From assembly GCA_947177685.1 (NCBI GenBank), contig CAMWVE010000002.1:1-64000 (forward strand): a stretch of 64,000 nucleotides of DNA. Reading direction: 5' to 3'. The translations under genes were made by a program, and so were the position numbers. Of the stretch, positions 34,048-44,600 are shown piece by piece. The notes beneath the pieces are model-generated. The model was not told the origin of the DNA, ran no database searches, and was given only the letters and a program-made list of their open reading frames with translations. Position 1 is the stretch's first letter. The number at the start of each line of letters is the position of its first letter. This stretch comes from an uncultured Porphyromonadaceae bacterium (GTDB lineage Bacteria; Bacteroidota; Bacteroidia; Bacteroidales; Muribaculaceae).

Positions 34048-35394
34048 ATTTTGCTTGGATGATTGGTCCACGGTGCGTTTGAATGCCACGAATTGGAGGA
34101 TGGCAGCGACCAACAGGGCTATGTTGAAGCTGAGGTAGATGCCAACGCTCTGCATGTCACACCACACGCTGAGAAGGAGCAACGCCGGGATGCCCACTCC
34201 CAGATAGCTGATGAGCGCCACGGCAAGCAGCGGGCGCACGTTGCCGGTGCCGCGCAGACAGTTGGAGTAGTTGATCTGCGTGCCGTCGAGAAACTGATAG
34301 ATTATCATTGGTAGAATCAGGGTCAGCGCCGAGGATATGACGGCTTCATCGGAAGTGAACAGCGGCAACAGGTGGCGGCTGAAAAGTGCGAAGAAAAGTG
34401 ATGCCACGGTGCAGAGAACCAGTATGATGTGCAACCCTGCCACGGATGTCCGGCGAACGGCGGTGAAGTCGCGCAGACCCCAGTTGTTCGACACTAACAC
34501 CGAGGCGGCTATGGCATAGCTCATGTAGGTCATGAAGCCGAGCTGACTGATGGTAACAACTATCTGATATGCTGCGAGTTTGATGGCGCCGAACCATCCG
34601 CACACCACTCCGCCCACACACCAGAGTCCGCACTCCACGCCCACCTGAAGCATCACGGGCCACGATGTGGAAAAGAGCTTGCGGCGGCGTAGCGCAGCCC
34701 GCAACGGCGAGAACAATCCGGCACGGTAGCGGCGGTAGCGGGGCGCAAAGAGCATGATGGACCCGAGGAGAACCACGGAGAAGATTCGCGCCACAAGGGT
34801 GCTGATACCGGCACCGTTGAGTCCCATCTCCGGTGCGCCCCAGTGCCCGTAAATGAGCATGTAGTTGCCGAGTATGTTGAGCAGGTTGGAGCCGAGGATG
34901 ATCCACATGGGCAGCGAGGTGTCAGTGATGCCGTTGGAGGTCTGCTGAAAGGCGTTGAACAGCGCCGTTGGCACCAGCGTACATAATATAATAATGTAGT
35001 AGGGGCGTATCAGCGGCAACAGTTCCTCATCCTGACCGAACCGGTCGAGGAAGAAATAGACCGCACCCATGGCGATTGTAACAATCACGGAGAGCAGTAG
35101 GTTTAGCTGGAGTGCCACGCGGAGAGTCTGCCCCACGGAGCGATACATCTTGCGGGCGTAATATGCGCCCACAAGCGGTGTTATGCCTGAGGCGAAGCCG
35201 ATCATGGCAGCCATAAAGGTGAAAAACAGGTTGTTTACGAAGGCTGCGGAGGCAAGTTCGCCGGTGCCGTATTCGCCCACCATCATGGTGTCGGCAAACG
35301 CCACGGCAATGATGCCGGCTTGTGTCAGCAACACCGGCGTACCGAGTCCGAGCACCCGTTTGTAGTCGCTCCTCTTTGGGATTATAAAACTCAT
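34036..35394 (-). CDS. MATE family efflux transporter
   Basis: MATE proteins export drugs or metabolites in exchange for Na+ or H+. The 452-residue product has about twelve membrane segments in two related halves (first half: LGLGTPVLLTQAGIIAVAFADTMMVGEYGTGELASAAFVN; second half begins near LFSTSWPVMLQVGVECGLWCVGGVVCGWFG). The ATG at 35394 overlaps the mgtE TGA by one base (TGATG), so translation is coupled. Substrate cannot be told from sequence. It is the last gene of the rsmA-mgtE-MATE unit. Confidence 0.9.
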   Translation of the reverse strand: MSFIIPKRSDYKRVLGLGTPVLLTQAGIIAVAFADTMMVGEYGTGELASAAFVNNLFFTFMAAMIGFASGITPLVGAYYARKMYRSVGQTLRVALQLNLLLSVIVTIAMGAVYFFLDRFGQDEELLPLIRPYYIIILCTLVPTALFNAFQQTSNGITDTSLPMWIILGSNLLNILGNYMLIYGHWGAPEMGLNGAGISTLVARIFSVVLLGSIMLFAPRYRRYRAGLFSPLRAALRRRKLFSTSWPVMLQVGVECGLWCVGGVVCGWFGAIKLAAYQIVVTISQLGFMTYMSYAIAASVLVSNNWGLRDFTAVRRTSVAGLHIILVLCTVASLFFALFSRHLLPLFTSDEAVISSALTLILPMIIYQFLDGTQINYSNCLRGTGNVRPLLAVALISYLGVGIPALLLLSVWCDMQSVGIYLSFNIALLVAAILQFVAFKRTVDQSSKQNFAI

Positions 35395-36755
35395 CAGGCT
35401 AACATTTTGAGGAACCAAGTGGCGATTCCCACATATATTATAAGTCCGAAGATGTCGTTGGAAATCTGGATGAACGGTCCGGTGGCAAGCGCCGGATTTA
35501 TGTGGAGTTTCTCAAGTGTCAGCGGCACTACGGTGCCCAGAATCGTGGCGAACATCACCACTATGAACAGCGAGCAGCCCACCGAAAGGGTCACTGCCAA
35601 GTTCGACGGCATCATAATCAGGTTGTAAGCCAGTATGACTCCGGCTATTATGGATGCGTTAAGCAACCCTATCAGCACCTCTTTGCCGAGCTGCGACGCG
35701 AACTGCTTCACGTCGAGCGAACCATTAGCCAGCGACTGCACCACAATTGCCGACGCCTGCACGCCTACGTTACCGCCGGTGCCGCCGATAATGGGGATAA
35801 ACAGCGCCAGTGCGGTGCATACTTTCAGCTGATCTTCGAAACCGCCGAGAATAAGAGACGCCAGAATACCTGAGGCTATGCCTATGAGGAGCCACGGTAT
35901 GCGCGCCTTCACCTGTGCCAGAATGGTGTCGTCGGCATCGATGTCAGCGGAGATACCTGATGCCAACTGGTAGTCACGCTCGCTTGATTCACGCACCTCG
36001 TCCATGACGTCGTCGACGGTTATCTGCCCCACGAGGCGCCCTATGGAGTCAATGACGGGCATGGCTACAAGGTCGTATTTCTCGAAGTCAAGGGCAACCT
36101 CATCGATGGGAGTTTCGGTTTTCACCGAGGCGGGATCGGTTTCCATGACATGTTTTATTTTCGACACCGAGGGATGTGTGATGAGCTTTTTCAGCGGCAG
36201 CACACCGCGGAGTTTCTCGTCATCGTCGACCACATAAACGTAATATATCTCATCCATATCCTCTGCCTGCAGTCGCATCTGCTTGATGCACTCGGGCATT
36301 GACCAGTTTTCGTTGACCACAAGCATCTCCTTACCCATCAGACCGCCGGCGGTGTCCTCGTCGTATTTTAGCAGGTCAATGATGTCGCCTGCCTGCTCCA
36401 CGTCGTCGATGTGCGAGAGAATCTCGTCGCGGTCCTCGGCATCGAGTTCCTGAATGAGGTCAACCGCCTCGTCAGTGTCGAGGTGGTCGATGAACTGCTG
36501 CGCGATGTCCTCGGCGCTCATGCTGCTGAGAAGCTTCCGGCGGTCATCCTCATCGAGTTCCATCAGGGCGTCAGCCGCCATGTCGCCGTCAAGGAGGGTG
36601 TAGAGATAGTCACCGTCCACCTCGGGCAGCGACTGATAGAGTTCGGCTATGTCAGCGGGGTGCATCTCCGCCAGTTCCTTGCGGAGCGCCTCGTTGTCGT
36701 GGTGCTCGATGAGCGTTTTCAGCCGTGCTATGTAATCTTCTGTGAACTCCTTCAT
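35394..36755 (-). CDS. magnesium transporter MgtE
   Basis: MgtE is a homodimeric Mg2+ channel gated by cytoplasmic Mg2+. The 453-residue protein has an acidic N-domain of helical repeats (about residues 1-130: DIAELYQSLPEVDGDYLYTLLDGDMAADALMELDEDDRRKLL), two CBS domains (about 135-255), a linking helix and five membrane helices (from about 285, with PWLLIGIASGILASLILGGFE and GGTGGNVGVQASAIVVQSLANG). Length and domain order are those of the family. It overlaps rsmA by 4 bp. Confidence 0.96.
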   Translation of the reverse strand: MKEFTEDYIARLKTLIEHHDNEALRKELAEMHPADIAELYQSLPEVDGDYLYTLLDGDMAADALMELDEDDRRKLLSSMSAEDIAQQFIDHLDTDEAVDLIQELDAEDRDEILSHIDDVEQAGDIIDLLKYDEDTAGGLMGKEMLVVNENWSMPECIKQMRLQAEDMDEIYYVYVVDDDEKLRGVLPLKKLITHPSVSKIKHVMETDPASVKTETPIDEVALDFEKYDLVAMPVIDSIGRLVGQITVDDVMDEVRESSERDYQLASGISADIDADDTILAQVKARIPWLLIGIASGILASLILGGFEDQLKVCTALALFIPIIGGTGGNVGVQASAIVVQSLANGSLDVKQFASQLGKEVLIGLLNASIIAGVILAYNLIMMPSNLAVTLSVGCSLFIVVMFATILGTVVPLTLEKLHINPALATGPFIQISNDIFGLIIYVGIATWFLKMLA

Positions 36756-37537
36756 GATTTGGATGATATGAGGTTTGTAAGTTCAACAAACTGTTCTACT
36801 GAGAGCTGTTCGGGGCGCATGCCCCACACAGGCATTTCCATCAGTTGCGGCGACACATCGGGGGGAAGCATGCCGCGGAGCGAGTTCCGGAGAGTTTTGC
36901 GGCGCTGCCCGAAGGCGGTTTTTACCACGGACTTGAACAGGCGCGGGTCGCAACCGGGGTCGGTCACAGCGTTGCGCACCATTCTGATGACGCCGCTCTT
37001 CACCTTCGGCGGAGGGTTGAACACATGCTCGCTGACGGTGAACAGATAATCTATGTCGTACCACATTTGCAGCAATACTGACAGGATGCCACGCTCCTTG
37101 CCTCCCGGTTCGGCGGCAAGCCGCTGCGCCACCTCGCGCTGAAGCATGCCGGAGCAGCAGGCTACGCGGTCGCGGTAGTCCAGCAGATGGAAGAATATCT
37201 GCGAGGAGATGTTATAGGGATAATTGCCTATGACGCAGAACGGTCCGTCGCCGGGAACCACCTTGTCAAGGTCGAGTTTCAGGAAGTCCTCCTCAATGAT
37301 GCGCCCCTGAAGCTGCGGGAAGTTCACACGCAGGAAGTCCACGCTCTCGGAGTCGAGTTCGACCACCGTCAGGTCATGTCCGCGTTCAAGCAGGAAGCGG
37401 GTGAGCATGCCCATGCCGGGTCCTACCTCTATGACGGGCATACCGATGTAGCTGTCAAGCGTGGCAGCGATGCGCTCAGCCACTGACGTGTCAGTCAGGA
37501 AGTGCTGTCCGAGACTTTTTTTGGGGCGAACATTCAT
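36752..37537 (-). CDS. 16S rRNA (adenine1518/1519-N6)-dimethyltransferase RsmA (KsgA)
   Basis: RsmA dimethylates two adjacent adenines in helix 45 of 16S rRNA. The 261-residue product has the family start KKSLGQHFLTDTSVAERIA, SAM-binding VIEVGPGMGMLTRFLLERG, VVELDSESVDFL, and the catalytic NYPYNISSQIFF (NxPY) motif, then LQREVAQRLAAEPGGKERGILSVL. A promoter box lies 40 bp upstream and mgtE and MATE follow with overlaps. Confidence 0.97.
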   Translation of the reverse strand: MNVRPKKSLGQHFLTDTSVAERIAATLDSYIGMPVIEVGPGMGMLTRFLLERGHDLTVVELDSESVDFLRVNFPQLQGRIIEEDFLKLDLDKVVPGDGPFCVIGNYPYNISSQIFFHLLDYRDRVACCSGMLQREVAQRLAAEPGGKERGILSVLLQMWYDIDYLFTVSEHVFNPPPKVKSGVIRMVRNAVTDPGCDPRLFKSVVKTAFGQRRKTLRNSLRGMLPPDVSPQLMEMPVWGMRPEQLSVEQFVELTNLISSKS

Positions 37538-37576
37538 AAGAGCCGGTTTAAATTCTCCTTTTTCAGATTGAAGTTA

Positions 37577-37584
37577 CAAAGTTA
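37577..37584 (-). promoter_or_regulatory. rsmA promoter -7 box
   Basis: TAACTTTG on the minus strand, about 40 bp before the rsmA ATG. It lies within 30 bp of the opposite promoter of the flippase-like gene, so the two are back to back. Confidence 0.55.
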
Positions 37585-37597
37585 CAACACTTTTTAC

Positions 37598-37605
37598 TAA
37601 ATTTG
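37598..37605 (+). promoter_or_regulatory. promoter of flippase-like gene
   Basis: TAAATTTG fits TAnnTTTG and is 17 bp before the ATG at 37622, giving a leader of about 10 nt. Confidence 0.5.
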
Positions 37606-37621
37606 CACAAAAATATCAAAA

Positions 37622-38677
37622 ATGAAAGAAGAAAAGATGCAAAAAAAGGAATCGGCAGGTAGAAAGCTGATGAAAATAGTGATTCCGCTGATTGTAACAG
37701 TGGGTCTGTGCTATGTTCTGTTCACCGGCGTGGACTTCCGTCAGATGATTGAAATCATACGCCGCGACTGCGACTTCCGTTGGATAGGACTGGCGCTGGT
37801 GATAAGCATATTCTCGCACATATTCCGCGCTATGCGCTGGGGCATACAGCTCGATGCCCTCGATTGTCACACGCCGCTCAAGAACCTGACCTACAGCATC
37901 TTCGGCACCTACGCCATCAACTTGGTGTTTCCCCGTCTAGGCGAGGTGTGGCGCACCGGCTACATAGCCGAGCGTCAGGACCGCCCCTTCACGCTTGTGT
38001 TCGGCTCCATGGTCAGCGACCGCCTCGCCGACACTGTCACCGTGCTGCTGATCACACTCGCCACATTCCTGCTCGCCTCGTCAGGCATCATGGCGTTCAT
38101 CCAGAAATATCCCGACACATATAATAAAATATCGGAACTGGTGACATCGCCGTGGAGCTACATCGCCGTGGTTGCCGTGATAGCCGGTCTGTGGGCGTTT
38201 TTCCGCTTCGGCAAAGGGAAACTCATTGACAAAATAAAAGGGATAGTGCGCGACCTGTGGACCGGATTCGCCACCATCCTTACCATGAAACACAAACTGC
38301 GCTGGCTGCTGCTGACATGCTGCGTGTGGGGTTGCTACTACACCCAGCTCTATGTGGCGTTCTACGCCTTTCCCATGACAACGGAACTGTTGCAAACCAA
38401 CGGATTCATTGTCTGTCTGGTCTGCTTCACCCTCTCCAGCATAGCCATGGGCATACCCTCGAACGGCGGCATAGGACCGTGGCAGCTCGCTGTCATCTTC
38501 GGACTGACACTTTACATGCCTGCCACTGCAGATCCTGCCACATTCAACCTGCAAGCCACGGCGTTCGCCAATCTTGTGTTAGGCGCTCAGACACTGCTGC
38601 TTATCCTGCTCGGAATCTACACTTTCGTGGCTATAGCGCTGGAAAAACGTGCTGCCGGAAAACTGAACAAACGCTGA
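37622..38677 (+). CDS. lysylphosphatidylglycerol synthase-type (UPF0104) membrane protein
   Basis: A 351-residue membrane protein with about eight hydrophobic segments, including VGLCYVLFTGVDFRQMIEIIRRDCDFRWIGLALVISIFSH, LTYSIFGTYAINLVFPRLGEVWRTGYIA and LSSIAMGIPSNGGIGPWQLAVIFG. These fit the flippase-like N-terminal domain of MprF/AglD proteins. The motif PRLGEVWRT and the late PSNGGIGPWQ are typical. No aminoacyltransferase domain is attached. Role in lipid or lipid-linked sugar translocation is inferred from family only. It is divergent from rsmA and lies upstream of groES. Confidence 0.85.
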   Translation: MKEEKMQKKESAGRKLMKIVIPLIVTVGLCYVLFTGVDFRQMIEIIRRDCDFRWIGLALVISIFSHIFRAMRWGIQLDALDCHTPLKNLTYSIFGTYAINLVFPRLGEVWRTGYIAERQDRPFTLVFGSMVSDRLADTVTVLLITLATFLLASSGIMAFIQKYPDTYNKISELVTSPWSYIAVVAVIAGLWAFFRFGKGKLIDKIKGIVRDLWTGFATILTMKHKLRWLLLTCCVWGCYYTQLYVAFYAFPMTTELLQTNGFIVCLVCFTLSSIAMGIPSNGGIGPWQLAVIFGLTLYMPATADPATFNLQATAFANLVLGAQTLLLILLGIYTFVAIALEKRAAGKLNKR

Positions 38678-38721
38678 GCCGGAGGCGTTATAATGTCGGA
38701 TTTTTATGCCGGACGAAGGTT

Positions 38722-38737
38722 TGGCACGAAAGTTGCT
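38722..38737 (+). promoter_or_regulatory. groESL promoter: perfect sigma-54 -24/-12 match
   Basis: TGGCACGAAAGTTGCT matches the sigma-54 consensus TGGCACGnnnnTTGCW at every fixed position. It is 55 bp before the groES ATG. A TAnnTTTG box, TACATTTG, follows at 38741-38748 with TTTG at 38720-38723 (17-bp spacing, slightly short), so a housekeeping promoter may overlap it. No CIRCE inverted repeat is seen. Confidence 0.6.
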
Positions 38738-38792
38738 ACATACATTTGTCAGAACATAACAATAAAAAACAACAATAATAAAATAATAAGCT

Positions 38793-39065
38793 ATGAACAT
38801 CAAACCATTGGCAGACCGTGTGCTGATTAATCCCACACCGGCTGAAGAAGTGACAATGTCAGGCATCATCATCCCTGACTCTGCTAAGGAAAAGCCCCTC
38901 AAAGGCACTGTTATCGCCGCAGGTAACGGCACCAAGGATGAGGAAATGATTCTCAAGGAAGGCGACACCGTTCTCTACGGTAAATATGCCGGTACTGAAA
39001 TCGAAGTGGAAGGAAACAAATATCTTATTATGCGTCAAAGCGATGTTTTGGCGGTTATTGAATAA
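38793..39065 (+). CDS. co-chaperonin GroES
   Basis: GroES caps the GroEL folding chamber. The 90-residue product has the family start [45 protein letters not shown] with the mobile loop (residues 16-33) and [27 protein letters not shown] at the end. groEL follows after 12 bp. The leader holds a sigma-54-like promoter. Confidence 0.98.
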   Translation: MNIKPLADRVLINPTPAEEVTMSGIIIPDSAKEKPLKGTVIAAGNGTKDEEMILKEGDTVLYGKYAGTEIEVEGNKYLIMRQSDVLAVIE

Positions 39066-40715
<1,650 letters not shown>

Positions 40716-40740
40716 GCCTGACCCCCAACATACTATACAA

Positions 40741-40774
40741 AAAATCACCTCCATTTTTGCGGAGGTGATTTTTT
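40741..40774 (+). terminator. groESL terminator
   Basis: AAAATCACCTCC, an 8-nt loop, and GGAGGTGATTTTTT form a 12-bp stem ending in a U-run: a classic intrinsic terminator. On the minus strand the A-run gives a second U-tract, so it can also stop the convergent toxin-antitoxin unit. Confidence 0.9.
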
Positions 40775-40812
40775 ATTGGATTTCCGTACAGAATTATTGT
40801 CCGGTACACCGG

Positions 40813-41151
40813 TCAGCAGATTTGAATTGACTGCATATTTGCAATATCAAGTTTTACTTCCATGCCCAGAGCTGAAAAAATTCTGCGGATGGTCGAAAGC
40901 CTTAGATTCGCACCCCGTTCAATGCTGCAAATGCGAGCACGTTGAACACCAATACGTTCACCGAGTTGCTCCTGAGTAAGATTCCGGGACTCTCTTGCCC
41001 TGCGAATTGCAAGACCCACAAGATAATCATCCACCTTTGATTCATATTCATCTCGGTCAGGAGTACCTTTCTTTCCAAGAGTAAGGTCCAACATTTCATC
41101 CTGACTATAAATCTTCATCTTTCCCATATCATCATTTATCTTTCTGTTCAT
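40813..41151 (-). CDS. XRE/HigA-type antitoxin
   Basis: A 112-residue protein with an HTH_3 (XRE) domain in the C-terminal half (IRRARESRNLTQEQLGERIGVQRARICSIERG, about residues 50-82) and a preceding linker. Such proteins neutralise RelE/HigB-type RNases and repress their own operon. It follows the toxin gene with a 20-bp overlap, the toxin-first order of higBA-like pairs. Alternative starts at 41127 and 41118 would remove 8-11 residues; the first ATG is kept because of the coupling. Confidence 0.85.
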   Translation of the reverse strand: MNRKINDDMGKMKIYSQDEMLDLTLGKKGTPDRDEYESKVDDYLVGLAIRRARESRNLTQEQLGERIGVQRARICSIERGANLRLSTIRRIFSALGMEVKLDIANMQSIQIC

Positions 41152-41473
41152 AATAAGCTTTCATTATTGATTCAGCATGCCGAATTTCATTATGCGGCGT
41201 TTTCTGGGTCTTTTTTATCAACCCGTGAGTGGCAACAACCATAGCACCGGTTTGCTTATCCCAAAATGCAAACAGACGGTAAGCTATTCCATTGTAAAGA
41301 GTTCGGAATTCCCAAATATCATCCGTCAATTTTTTGAACAACTCCGGGTCATTCTCAAACTGAGCTTTCACAATATTATACTGCAACTTTGCTCTGGCTT
41401 TAACAGGTAGTGACTGCAGAAAGATTGAGGCTTCCTCCAGATACATTACTTTAAATCGTGGTTGAATTCCCAT
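41132..41473 (-). CDS. RelE/HigB-like toxin (phage-derived Gp49-like)
   Basis: A 113-residue protein with the RelE-superfamily layout of the Gp49-like group: VMYLEEASIFLQSLPVKARAKLQYNIV at the start, a central EFRTLYNGIAYRLFAFWD (the Arg of this strand is usually important), and a C-terminal VVATHGLIKKTQKTPHNEIRHAESI in which basic and His residues likely act on RNA. Such toxins cut mRNA on the ribosome. It is first in its operon and overlaps the antitoxin. Confidence 0.85.
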   Translation of the reverse strand: MGIQPRFKVMYLEEASIFLQSLPVKARAKLQYNIVKAQFENDPELFKKLTDDIWEFRTLYNGIAYRLFAFWDKQTGAMVVATHGLIKKTQKTPHNEIRHAESIMKAYYEQKDK

Positions 41474-41500
41474 TCCTTACGAATCGATTTTTCGTATACG

Positions 41501-41532
41501 CAAAGTTAATAATTTGTTTACATATAACAAAA
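41501..41532 (-). promoter_or_regulatory. toxin-antitoxin promoter
   Basis: TAACTTTG (41501-41508, minus strand) with TTTG at about 41529-41532, 20 bp upstream. An inverted TACG/CGTA-rich stretch (41476-41500) lies between the -7 box and the start codon and could be the antitoxin operator. Confidence 0.55.
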
Positions 41533-41565
41533 CATTTCTCAAAAAAGTTGACCTATTAGTCAAAA

Positions 41566-41601
41566 AACAGAGGTCGTGTCAGGCATGACACAACCTCTGT
41601 T
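41566..41601 (-). terminator. terminator of the large secreted protein gene
   Basis: AACAGAGGTTGTGTC pairs with GACACGACCTCTGTT (one mismatch, 6-nt loop). On the minus strand it is followed by a run of T, so this is an intrinsic terminator about 20 bp past the stop codon of the large gene. Confidence 0.85.
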
Positions 41602-41620
41602 ATATGGGAGTCTGTGTTTA

Positions 41621-44600
41621 TCAGCGGACGATGATCTTGGCGGGAGCCTTGGCTGCTCCGGCAAGGTAGACGCCAGCGGTTGCAGGTACGAAGGTTGTGC
41701 CTTCAACGTTGCCTGCGAACAGTACGCGACCGTCTGGAGCAACTACGGTGGCTTTGCCTGTGCCGATGATTTCAATACCGCCGGCTACCGCACTGGCTGT
41801 CAGGGATTCCGCTTCGATATCCTCTATGCCGCTGAATGAAGGTTTGACACCTTTGCTCAGCCCTGATTCGCCGTGGTCATAGATGACGGAAAGGGCATAT
41901 TCAGGATTGGTGCCTGCTGCGGGACGGTGGATATATGACAAGCTGAACACGGGAACAGTGTTTACACGCTCGCCGTTAGCGAACACGTTGAACCCTAAGA
42001 TGTTGAACTTGGTTGCGGGATTTACAGCCGGTATATAGGTCACGTCATCGACAAAGAACATGAATGTGTTGTTCGATGTGCAGCGGATGGCGAAATGCTT
42101 GGTGCCTTCAGGCAGTTCAGCCGTAAACTCGGTCCACACGGTGGGTACTTCCTTGAATTCCTTGACAAGTTTGAAGTCAGATGTGGCAGTGCCTGTTGAG
42201 GATGCGAGTATCTGGAACTGCTCGGAACCGTACATGTCAGTGTATGAGCGTGCGAACAGGCTCACTGTCTGTGCGCCTCCGTAGAGTTCGGGCGAAATCA
42301 TCCAGTCGTCGTTCTGCTTTTTGGTAGCGCTGAATGCTGCCAGATAACGATTGCCGGAATGTGCAGTGTAGGTGAGGTTGAAGTTATCGGAGTCGAGGAC
42401 AATGTATGCCTTGGGGTCAGTCATACCTTCGAAGGGGAAGGTCTGGGAGCCGTAGGTGTCATCGCCGTCACCGTCAACGAAGAGCCAGTCACCATCGGGA
42501 TTGATTTGGTAAGGCTCGTAGTATTCGAAGTTTTCAGTGTAGGGGGCAGGAGCAAGGACAGAAGCATCAGGTGCGGTCCATGACAGACGAACATCAGTTT
42601 GTTTGCTGTCAGTGTACACGGCTGCAAGGTCCGTAACTACAGGAAGGGTGCATGGGATAACGCTTACGCTGATTTCATCAGAGCTGTTGTTCTCAGTCAC
42701 TTCGTCACCGGCGAGGTTTACAACCATCTGATATTTCACGCTTTCGGTCCATGAGGCATCAGCCTGCTGGGTGAAGTATACGAGGGCGTTGCCGCCGGCA
42801 GTCATGCCGAAGATTGTTTCCTTGGCAACTTCCACGCCGTTGCGGAGTAGAGTTGCAGTGAAGTTTTCGTTGATTTCAGCGCCGTTGTTCACCACGAGTC
42901 CGGTCAGGTTGAATTCCTTGCCGGGGAGCACGCTTGCGGGAGCCATCAGTGTGTTGGCTTCGGCATCCTTGCTGAAGGTGGTTATCTCGATTTTGTCGAT
43001 AAGCATGAGGTTGCCGGTGCGGAATGAAGTGGCAATCAGACGCAGTGTTATGGTCTTGCCGGCGTAAGCGGTGAGGTCCACGATGCGTTTCACCCATCCG
43101 TCGAGCTGCGCGTCACGCATGGTGAAGGTGTCGAGGCGTCTGTATCCGCTGCCATCGCTCACCAGCACTTCAAGCTGATCCTTTCCTTCACGGGCGTTCA
43201 CGGCGAAGTACCAGAACGACAGTTTGGGCGATGTGCCTGTGCCAAGGTCTATTTTGCCGCTTGTCGCCCATGCGGTATCCTCGTAATATTCGCTTTCAAA
43301 GGCAAGCATACCGCCGTCATTGTCGACCGGCGAAGCTACGGGAGTTTCGGACTGGGCGATGTAAATCCAGCGACCGTCGCTGTAATCGTCCTCATTGTAG
43401 AAGTCCCACGGGTGTGATGCTGTCATCCCTGAGAATGATTCGGAGTAGGGAGCTTGCTCAGGAGTACCGAACGGGCGCGGTTCGCTTTCGCGCGAGGGTG
43501 CGCTGTCGCCGGAGTCGTTGGTTGCCACAACGTAGAACGACATGAACTCCTGCTTGCCGCTTTCCACAGCCTGCCATGTATGTTTGGTGGCGGTGAGTCC
43601 GGTGGCAATAGCCTGCTCGGAACCTGTCCGGTATATCGAATAGGTAAGGCTGCCGGGGGCTATGGGCTGATTGTTGAGGTCAGTGGTGGGAGCATCCCAT
43701 TCCATGGTCACCTCGCCTGTGTCGCCGGTCTCGGTAACGGAGGTGATACGTGCCTGACGGGGTTTGCCTGCGGTGATAGTAGACAGTATCATCATGCCTT
43801 CGGCTGATCTTCCGGCAGCAGTGTGAGCCACGGCGGTGTAGGTGTAGGAGGCAGGTTCGGGGAGCATATCAATGAAGTTATAGATGCTTCCGGGTTCGGG
43901 AGCCTCGATGGTCTTGATAAGTTCGCCGTTGCGGCTGACGGTTATCATGTCAATAATGTCGAGGGCGTTACCATCGGTGTCAGTGGTGGGAGCGGTGACG
44001 GTAATCATGGCAATGGAGCCGCCCATAATGGAGCCGCTGATTGAGGGAGCCTCAGGCATAGCCATGGTCACGTTGCGGTGCAGCAGTACATTATCCACAT
44101 AGAGGCTGCCGAGGTCACGACCGGAGCAACCGTTGAAAGTGATGTAAAATGTGCCGTCAGCCTCGGGAGTAAACTCGGCTGTGATGGTTTTCTTATCGTA
44201 GTATTCCCAGTTAACGCTCATTTTATTTATAAGGGGAGTCTCGTTGTAAATGACTCCGGGAGCGTTGCTGCCGCTGATGAATACCGACAGGTTCTCGGTG
44301 TAGCTGTCGTTTGAGCACCACACGTCGAACGACAGCTTATAGGTCTGACCGCCGGCAAGCTGCAGGGCAGGTGATATGAGCCATGCCGACACGTTTCCTT
44401 CCTCGTTATAGCCCACGGTGGCAGCCTTGTACCATCCGGCGTAAGTCCACTCAGGACCTTCTTTTATGAGGCTTACGGAGAGGAATTCGTCAAACTGCGC
44501 CTGATCGTCGAAGGGGTTATAGTAAACGGCGCCAACCATAACAGAGTTTGAGGTTACGGCTCCGGATTCCGCGCCGTTCCACTGTGCGACCACGGTGTAG

